A DNA stretch of 64,000 nt, taken from DAISJI01 sp964559835 (GTDB lineage Bacteria; Acidobacteriota; Terriglobia; Terriglobales; Acidobacteriaceae). The position numbers and the translations under genes were made by a program. Shown piece by piece: positions 58,643 through 64,000 of this stretch; within the stretch, counting starts at the first letter, position 1; each line of letters begins with the position of its first letter. Under the pieces are notes generated by a model. The model had not been told where the DNA came from. It ran no database searches and saw only the letters and a program-made list of their open reading frames with translations. The DNA lies in the NCBI GenBank assembly GCA_964559835.1, contig CAZLJE010000014.1, positions 62,001-126,000 of the forward strand, in the 5' to 3' direction.

Positions 58643-58909
58643 GAGTATGACAAGCCCTTGAGCAGGCGGCGAGAACTCTTCCCCTCCGAGCCCGCTGGCC
58701 AGTCCGATCATTCGGATAGAAGCGTGCCGCAGTTGAAAAAATGGCAACAGCCCGGACAAGTCAAGAACGGACTTGACTGGGGCGCGCTCAAGCGTATCGT
58801 GAGCGTTAGGCTGGGCCACTGTCCGCGCTTATGGTTTATATTTTCCGTCGGCACGCCTGCTTCCGCTAGTCGCCTGCGGATATGAACAAATTACCGGCTC
58901 TGGATAGAT

Positions 58910-60154
58910 ATGGCCCTTGATCGAGACGTGCAAAATACAGTGCCGTCGTCCGCTGATCGAGACGTGGAAATTGCAGCGTCATCGGCCTGTACTCGAGCAG
59001 GTACGCTCGCCCTGCTTTTATCGGCATTTCTATTTCTCTCGATTCGCTATTGGCGGGACGAGCCAAACTACGCCGCGCTTGCAGAATACTTGAACCACCG
59101 GTACGCATTAGCGGACGCGGTCGAAAACCTGAAAGATTCTGTTCTTTGGGCGAGGTACGCGAACACCCATCCAGAAGCGCTACTATTGTCGTTGGCCCAA
59201 TTGAAGGACCTGCAGGTGGAAGCTTGGGCAGACGGCCCGCCCGCCCAATCAGCTCAGCCGAAGCGCTTGCAGGAAAAGAAACCTTCTGTCGCTGCGCACC
59301 CGAATCAACTGAACAAGAAATCGCCGCCCGCTGGTTTAGGGGCAATCGCGCCTCCTTCAGGGCTGTCCGCATCGACGTCAGGGAGTGGTCCGCCTGCGCT
59401 TGCCGGGGTGCCCGCGAAGAAAAAGAAGAACATCAGTGTAGCGCCGCCATCCGCAGTCCGCGTGGTGATGACATCTACTATCGACGAAGCGGGAGGAATT
59501 GCGAACGCATTGAAGCGCGTGAACGATTTCGAGAATCTGAGACGTACGCAAAATGTTTCGAATTTCTTTAGTGTCTCGATCGCCAGGTGGATGAACAAGG
59601 AAACCTACCTCATATATGCGAACTATCTGGCTAAGCGCTGCAACCCGCGGACGAGTCGCCCGGACAGGTTGGACTTGAACGACGAAACGTTGTTCACCTG
59701 TCTAAGTATTCGCGATGTGCAGGCATTATCAGATTTCGAGCTGCCGCCACTGTCCAACAGTATCGATATCGGCGGAAGGGTAGGAGTGGGTCCGAAAATC
59801 GAAATTTCTCCGGGAGAATTGCCGCGCGAATTGAGGTTGGCTACGATAACCGCCCAGATACTGCTTGTCTTTTTATTGCTCTACTTCGGGGTTTTCACCT
59901 CCGAGGCGGTGCGACGTAACACGTTTCCCGCACCCGGAACACTCTTCGGCGGATTCGCGCAATACCGGTGGACGCGAATAATCTTGCTGTTGGCTCTCCT
60001 CGTTCCTGTGATGTCATCCGTCACCATTGCGGTCATCTCGAGAGACCCTGTCGTCATTGTTTGTGCGGCGCTCGTGACGATTGCGGATGTTCCCACCATC
60101 TTCTTCCTCCACCACGGAGCGTATTTTTTTCTAAACGGCAACAGGGCAAAGTAG
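58910..60154 (+). CDS. Unknown membrane protein between inverted repeats
   Basis: A 414-residue protein with a single hydrophobic helix near the N-terminus (AGTLALLLSAFLFLSIRYW), a long soluble part with a Pro/Ser/Lys-rich linker (about 105-175), and three C-terminal spans (TAQILLVFLLLYFGVF, IILLLALLVPVMSSVTIAVI, VVIVCAALVTIADVPTIFFL). It has no recognised family. Base composition seems lower in GC than its neighbours, and it sits alone between inverted copies of a 65-bp element, which together suggest acquisition. No strong ribosome-binding site is seen before ATG 58910. Confidence 0.6.
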   Translation: MALDRDVQNTVPSSADRDVEIAASSACTRAGTLALLLSAFLFLSIRYWRDEPNYAALAEYLNHRYALADAVENLKDSVLWARYANTHPEALLLSLAQLKDLQVEAWADGPPAQSAQPKRLQEKKPSVAAHPNQLNKKSPPAGLGAIAPPSGLSASTSGSGPPALAGVPAKKKKNISVAPPSAVRVVMTSTIDEAGGIANALKRVNDFENLRRTQNVSNFFSVSIARWMNKETYLIYANYLAKRCNPRTSRPDRLDLNDETLFTCLSIRDVQALSDFELPPLSNSIDIGGRVGVGPKIEISPGELPRELRLATITAQILLVFLLLYFGVFTSEAVRRNTFPAPGTLFGGFAQYRWTRIILLLALLVPVMSSVTIAVISRDPVVIVCAALVTIADVPTIFFLHHGAYFFLNGNRAK

Positions 60155-60212
60155 CCGGGTGCTCACATCTGCCTCTGCCCCCGTTTTGACATCAAAGGCG
60201 AAGTTCTGGTGC

Positions 60213-60242
60213 CCCACTTCTGCCCTTTTCGGCAGAAGTGGG
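60213..60242. repeat. Perfect hairpin CCCACTTCTGCC-N6-GGCAGAAGTGGG
   Basis: 12-bp stem with loop CTTTTC, 60 bases after the unknown membrane protein gene. It could stop transcription, but it lacks a T-run, so it is more likely a dispersed hairpin repeat. Confidence 0.75.
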
Positions 60243-60271
60243 ATCGCCGCATGCCCAGCTTTATCACGCAG

Positions 60272-60338
60272 ATCCGTGACCCGCATCACATACAACTCCC
60301 CGCGCCCCGCTCTATCATGATTTCGCACGTCAGCGTGC
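60272..60338 (-). repeat. 65-bp element, right copy (inverted)
   Basis: Read on the minus strand: GCACGCTGACGTGC, 8 bases, GATAGAGCGGGGC, 11 bases, then TATGTGATGCGGGTCACGG. Same block order as 58578-58642, in opposite orientation. Confidence 0.8.
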
Positions 60339-60460
60339 AGGGATGAGTGTCTTCACCCGTCCCATTAGCTCTTTGATAATCTTTGCCGGCGTCCCCGAGC
60401 GCCTGACTATCCCGTCGGAACCCCCTTGGGACGGTCCTTGGGATACCCCACGCCATTTGT

Positions 60461-60488
60461 GGGATTCTTGGGAAAACGGGGGGTGGGG
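60461..60488 (+). other. Candidate G-quadruplex in gene-free interval
   Basis: Four G-runs with short loops: GGG-ATTCTT-GGG-AAAAC-GGGGGG-T-GGGG. Further GGG runs lie at 60428, 60440 and 60494. The 60339-60565 interval around it holds no gene; it is downstream of both flanking genes. Confidence 0.5.
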
Positions 60489-60565
60489 TCTCTGGGACTC
60501 TAAGGTTTACTAGTCGGTAAAAGTTCCTGGGTTAAAGAAGGACGAATGACAACCTGGGATGAAGG

Positions 60566-62443
60566 CTAGAACGTAGTCCGCCTCGCGATAAACGGTATCT
60601 GCACCACTGCTTCCAGGTCGACGGCGCTTCCATTTCTCGTTGCCGGGCGGAACTGCCAGCGCGCCAGCGCAATCGACGCGTTGTGGTCGAGACGTTCATC
60701 GACCCCGTGCAGCACTCGGATCTCGCCAACGGAACCATCCTTGCGGATTACCGCGTACAGCGTGACCGTGCCCTCCACGCGATCGCGGATCGCGTCCGGC
60801 GGATAGGCCGGGTCCACTTTCAGCATGGCAACCGGCGCAGTCAGGTCTCCGCCGGCGTGTTGTTCCTTCAGTTCGGCAAAGCGGATGATGCAGCTGCCGC
60901 CCGCGCTGGTCAGGGTCGGCATGTTGAGCGTCATCGAGTAGTACTTTTTCGTCCCGAAAACTTCATCCGGCTTGTTGTAGCTTTCACCGGGCGCTGTGGG
61001 TCGCGTCTCGCGCGCGATATCGGTGACGCGCGTCGAGCGGATCGAAGGGAACGTCTTCGGCGATGCCGGGCGCGCGACCGGCGGAATCGGCGTCGGATTC
61101 CCGGCAACAACCGCTCCTGCCGGAACGTCTGCCGGGCCAGGCGAGACGGTGATTCCCGGCGGACCCGCATTTCCGCCATTGCCCGCGCCATTCGTTCCTG
61201 TGCCGGTGCCGCCATTGCCGTTGGTGCCGCCGCCATGGATGTCTGGTGTTCCCGGCGCGCTGGGTTTGCCCTCGGGACCGGCGGCAAACTCGCCGGAGCG
61301 GCTACCGCGCGGCACTACGATCGGCCCGTTCACCGCCACCGGATTAATGCCGAGCGCGATCAATCGTCCGGCGTCCTTGGACCCTGCGGGCGCTCCCGTC
61401 ACGGATGCAACGGAAGGCGCTTGCGCCTGCGCACCACCTGCGGTTGCTGCACCGCGTCCACCGCTCCCTGCGCCCGAGCGGATCGTCATCGGCGCGCGCT
61501 GTTCGGCGACCGGCAGCTTGGGTTCGGCAACAGCGATGTCGGCGTGCGCCACGTTCATCGCCCCGATCGGTCGCTGCACGTCGCCGCCGACCGACGGTCC
61601 CACCACCGAGGGTTGCGGAATGTTCAGTCTGGCCTTGCTTTGAACCGCGTTCGGCGACGGTGGTGGTCCCACCACCTCCGGTCCCGGCACATTCGGCAAA
61701 GACAACTTGGACCTCACGCTCGACGGGTCGGCTGCCGGTCCGATCACATCCGGTGCGGGAAGGGCGGCGATCCGCGACTGTGCCGCGCTCACGTCCGGCG
61801 GCGGTGCAACCGGCGTGATGGGCGGCGCCGTCAGCTTCGACGTATGCACCATCGCGGCCTCCGGCGGCGCGGGCACGGTCGTGTTGGCCACGATGTTCGG
61901 CAGAGGAACGTCTTGCGTGATCTTCAGCGGGTCGGGCGTGATGATGGTCTGGTGAAAATTATCCGGGGACGGCGGCAGGGAAACGATCTTCTGCTTCGCG
62001 GGCGCCGGTTCGCCCTTGCGTTCCTTCTCGGCCGGACGGCTCCCGGTATCGATCTCGGGCAGGTATTCCGAAACGCTGTAGTAGGTCAATTTCGTGCCGT
62101 CGAATGCGCTTCGTTCCTTCACCTGCGGACGTGCCACCCAGTTCGCGGTGATGAAATACACAAGTGCTAACGCAAGCAGGTGGTAAATACCGGAACCGGC
62201 GAGCCGCAGCCAGGGAAGGCGCTGGTCGACGAACACGTCGGGCCAGAACGGCGCCGGGCGCGCGGTGATCCTCGGCTGAGCAGGCTGCCGGAACAGAAGC
62301 CAGTCGAGGAGGTTTTCAAGGAAGACCTGGCGCGGCGAGGACCACGGAATCAGCAGGTTCGGCGGCTTCACCCGAACGGGCGCCACCGGCGTAGGGTTCC
62401 CCCGCGGCGAATCATCAGGGGCGGTTCCTTGTGGGTCCGGCAT
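60566..62443 (-). CDS. Energy-transducing TonB-family protein
   Basis: A 625-residue protein. One membrane helix (about 80-100, LAGSGIYHLLALALVYFIT) follows an 80-residue cytoplasmic N-terminus; a very long Pro/Gly/Ala-rich periplasmic spacer comes next (for example GTNGNGGTGTGTNGAGNGGN), and the C-terminal TonB domain ends the protein (VDPAYPPDAIRDRVEGTVTL, VIRKDGSVGEIRVLHGVDER, ALARWQFRPATRNG). It would pass proton-motive energy to outer-membrane receptors such as the one at 27449. No exbB/exbD is adjacent. The N-terminal region resembles acidobacterial TonB proteins with an extra cytoplasmic part. Confidence 0.9.
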   Translation of the reverse strand: MPDPQGTAPDDSPRGNPTPVAPVRVKPPNLLIPWSSPRQVFLENLLDWLLFRQPAQPRITARPAPFWPDVFVDQRLPWLRLAGSGIYHLLALALVYFITANWVARPQVKERSAFDGTKLTYYSVSEYLPEIDTGSRPAEKERKGEPAPAKQKIVSLPPSPDNFHQTIITPDPLKITQDVPLPNIVANTTVPAPPEAAMVHTSKLTAPPITPVAPPPDVSAAQSRIAALPAPDVIGPAADPSSVRSKLSLPNVPGPEVVGPPPSPNAVQSKARLNIPQPSVVGPSVGGDVQRPIGAMNVAHADIAVAEPKLPVAEQRAPMTIRSGAGSGGRGAATAGGAQAQAPSVASVTGAPAGSKDAGRLIALGINPVAVNGPIVVPRGSRSGEFAAGPEGKPSAPGTPDIHGGGTNGNGGTGTGTNGAGNGGNAGPPGITVSPGPADVPAGAVVAGNPTPIPPVARPASPKTFPSIRSTRVTDIARETRPTAPGESYNKPDEVFGTKKYYSMTLNMPTLTSAGGSCIIRFAELKEQHAGGDLTAPVAMLKVDPAYPPDAIRDRVEGTVTLYAVIRKDGSVGEIRVLHGVDERLDHNASIALARWQFRPATRNGSAVDLEAVVQIPFIARRTTF

Positions 62444-62554
62444 CCAACACCAAAAAAGGGCAAAGTAGTAGCGGAGATTATATATGAGTAAACAGGGGGC
62501 GTTCGTGATTTTCGCCCGCCCGTGCTCGATTAGACCTTATCCTGTGTACCTCCG

Positions 62555-63043
62555 ATGAAGAACTTTTTAATCGTTGCTCTCCTGATCTCTGCCTTTGCAT
62601 TCGCGCAGAACCACCCAACGAATCCCGCCCCGCCGAAAAGTACGCAGCCGGATGTCAGCGGCATGTACGAATTCCTCAGGGAAGGCGAGTTCGTCGAAGT
62701 GGACGTTGACGACGATGGCAGCGTCACAGGATTCGTCTCGCGCTTCGGCGATTCCGACAGCGATCGCGGCGCCGTACTCGACCACCTTTTCACCAAAGCC
62801 AGCTTCGACGGCACGAACCTTACGTTTAAAACGCGCGAGTTGCACGGCGTGTCGTACGAGTTGAAGGGCAAGATCGTCCGCGGAGAAGGGAAGCAGCCCG
62901 GCAGCGAAGGCTATTACATCATCAAGGGTACGCTGACCCAAACCACCATCGACTCGAACAAGAACGTCTCCGCGCGCGAACGCGAGGTGGAACTGAAGTC
63001 TATGCCCTCTGACATTCAGCGCCCGCCGGAGAAGAAGGACTGA
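62555..63043 (+). CDS. Small exported protein of unknown function
   Basis: A 162-residue protein with signal peptide MKNFLIVALLISAFAFAQ. The mature part (DVSGMYEFLREGEFVEVDVD, GSVTGFVSRFGDSDSDRG, FKTRELHGVSYELKGKIVRG) is beta-rich and acidic; it may be a lipocalin-like or META-like small barrel. Divergent from tonB with about 110 bases between starts. No family recognised. Confidence 0.72.
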   Translation: MKNFLIVALLISAFAFAQNHPTNPAPPKSTQPDVSGMYEFLREGEFVEVDVDDDGSVTGFVSRFGDSDSDRGAVLDHLFTKASFDGTNLTFKTRELHGVSYELKGKIVRGEGKQPGSEGYYIIKGTLTQTTIDSNKNVSAREREVELKSMPSDIQRPPEKKD

Positions 63044-63142
63044 GCTACCGACCTATCGGGATGTGCTCCGCTATGCTCTGAATCATTCCTGGCACCTGCT
63101 GGTTCCACTGGTTCCACCCGTCGGGCTGTGGCACGTGTTGCT

Positions 63143-63173
63143 TTACACAATCCAATGTGTAAGCATTTACACA
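63143..63173. promoter_or_regulatory. Operator-like triple TTACACA array before vapBC
   Basis: TTACACA (63143-63149), TGTGTAA (63156-63162) and TTACACA (63167-63173) make two overlapping inverted repeats 16 bases before the antitoxin start. This suits cooperative binding of a VapBC complex to its own promoter. Confidence 0.6.
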
Positions 63174-63188
63174 ACGGGGGGAGGAAGA

Positions 63189-63401
63189 ATGGCGACGAAC
63201 TTGGGATTGGACGATAAAGTGATCGAACAAGCGCGCCGGCTCGGTCATCATCGGACCAAGAAAGAGGCGGTGATGGCGGCACTGGAGGAGTACATTCGGT
63301 ATCGCAAACAACTGGACGCGCTTGAGCTGCGCGGGACAATTGAGTACGAGCCCGATTACGATTATCGACACCATCGCCGCCGCAGAGATGGCACGAGGTG
63401 A
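63189..63401 (+). CDS. vapB: VapB-type antitoxin
   Basis: A 70-residue antitoxin of the VapB family with ribbon-helix-helix: MATNLGLDDKVIEQARRLGHHRTKKEAVMAALEEY, with TKKEAV matching the family helix, then an unfolded C-terminus that would cover the toxin (EYEPDYDYRHHRRR). GGGGAGGAAG lies directly before ATG 63189. Its stop overlaps the toxin GTG (GTGA). Autoregulation through the upstream TTACACA repeats is likely. Confidence 0.88.
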   Translation: MATNLGLDDKVIEQARRLGHHRTKKEAVMAALEEYIRYRKQLDALELRGTIEYEPDYDYRHHRRRRDGTR

Positions 63402-63805
63402 GCGTACTGGTTGATACTTCGGTGTGGTCCTTGTTTTATCGAAGGCGGCCTGCCGACCTGAATTCGGCTGAAGCGGCCGTGGTAGGTCGTCTGAACGAAC
63501 TCGTCAAAGCTAAAGAGGCCCGACTCATCGGTCCGGTTCGCCAGGAACTTCTTTCGGGAATCAAAGACGAAGCCCATTACGACCGTCTGCGGAGTGCTCT
63601 CCGTGCATTTCTGGACGAAACATTAGAAACGGCGGATTTTGAAGAAGCTGGCCGCTGTTTTAATGTGTGTCGTCGGGCGGGCATTGATCCGGCTCACACC
63701 GACATTCTGATTTGTGCAACCGCTCTCCGTCGCGGGATGGTGGTTTTTACGCTCGATAAGAACTTGCAACGCTGCTGCCGTGCACTGAAAGTTGAAGCGA
63801 TGTAA
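63398..63805 (+). CDS. vapC: VapC-type PIN-domain toxin
   Basis: A 135-residue PIN-domain ribonuclease. Metal-binding acids are all visible: Asp in LVDTSVWSLF, Glu in RQELLSGIK, Asp in AHTDILICATA and Asp in FTLDKNLQRC, so it should be active. Family members cut tRNA or rRNA when released from VapB. GTG start coupled to the antitoxin stop. Followed by a terminator hairpin. Confidence 0.9.
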   Translation: MSVLVDTSVWSLFYRRRPADLNSAEAAVVGRLNELVKAKEARLIGPVRQELLSGIKDEAHYDRLRSALRAFLDETLETADFEEAGRCFNVCRRAGIDPAHTDILICATALRRGMVVFTLDKNLQRCCRALKVEAM

Positions 63806-63825
63806 GCCGCCATTCCGGCGGCTTT
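63806..63825 (+). terminator. Terminator after vapC
   Basis: GCCGCC-ATTCC-GGCGGC followed by TTTC. Confidence 0.7.
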
Positions 63826-63868
63826 CGCAACTAGCAACTGACAACTGGCAACTTACAACTTACAACTA
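63826..63868. repeat. GCAACTAGCAACTGACAACTGG heptads
   Basis: Series of CAACTTA/CAACTGG units between convergent genes; the stop codon of the last minus-strand gene is at its right edge. Confidence 0.7.
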
Positions 63869-64000
63869 TCTTTTCGCTTCCGGCGGGCTGGTGAACTCGA
63901 CCGGATTCACGCGGTTGCCGAATCTGTCGATCTGCTCCGTACTGGAATTTGGACCGCCGTATGTCCCGGTCGCTCGGCTTGCCTCCTTGTTCAGTATCGA
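63866..64000 (-). CDS. C-terminal end of a gene cut by the window edge
   Basis: An open frame of 44 residues entering from the right and ending at TAG 63866-63868. It is polar (TGTYGGPNSSTEQIDRFGNR, EFTSPPEAKR), and codon use resembles real genes. The product cannot be named. Confidence 0.5.
   Translation of the reverse strand, partial: SILNKEASRATGTYGGPNSSTEQIDRFGNRVNPVEFTSPPEAKR

Noticed and set aside
58625..58885. 86-residue plus-strand frame before the unknown membrane protein
   Set aside because: It begins in the 65-bp repeat, has no family-like pattern and no ribosome-binding site.
63398..63805. VapBC as evidence for a genomic island end
   Set aside because: No integrase, tRNA or direct repeat was seen nearby; toxin-antitoxin pairs alone do not show an island.

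Overview
The window looks like chromosomal DNA of an acidobacterium, probably class Terriglobia. This is inference from content. It has moderately high GC, an orphan MacB-like permease paired with a PadR regulator, a very large Oar-type TonB-dependent receptor with an N-terminal carboxypeptidase-regulatory domain, VPS10/BNR and S9 secreted proteins, a homologue of the tetraether/membrane-spanning lipid synthase, and many short quasi-repeats between genes. No phage, insertion sequence, CRISPR array, rRNA or tRNA was seen.

Layout. 1-5.3 kb: phosphatidylglycerophosphate synthase, cysteinyl-tRNA synthetase, a PilZ protein and secreted proteins. 5.7-12.1 kb: a complete ISC iron-sulfur operon, iscR-iscS-iscU-iscA-hscB-hscA-fdx-iscX, with an IscR-like operator. 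12.2-16.1 kb (minus): histidine ammonia-lyase, a thioesterase, an enoyl-CoA hydratase and HMG-CoA lyase, an amino-acid/acyl-CoA catabolic set. 16.4-27 kb: a kinase-like protein, an S9 peptidase, a degenerate matrixin with its partner, a YihY membrane protein, a cold-shock protein and OsmC. 27.4-36.5 kb: TonB receptor, FtrA-like regulator with rhodanese, PadR with orphan permease, receiver protein. 36.5-45.6 kb: a TPR protein with a degraded zinc motif, QueG, a VPS10-like protein and the membrane-spanning lipid synthase homologue. 47-52.4 kb: a minor pilin operon (FimT/GspH, PilV, PilW, giant PilX). 52.4-54.5 kb (minus): a second matrixin module, this one with an intact zinc site. 54.6-64 kb: MutY, a thioredoxin-fold protein, a class III cyclase-like protein, an unknown membrane protein between inverted repeats, TonB, VapBC and a gene cut by the window end.

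Three themes stand out. (1) A translationally coupled gene pair (small secreted protein plus matrixin-fold protein) occurs twice, once with intact HExxHxxGxxH and once with every catalytic position replaced. (2) Several families of short quasi-repeats, mostly 7-8 nt units in facing arms that form hairpins, fill the gaps between genes. They abut start codons, lie within operons and in at least three genes sit in frame inside the coding sequence. (3) The radical SAM protein at 43957-45630 carries the extra cysteine sets of the Tes/Mss family, suggesting membrane-spanning lipids.

All assignments come from reading motifs by eye. No database search was run, and start codons were chosen by ribosome-binding site, signal peptide and family length.
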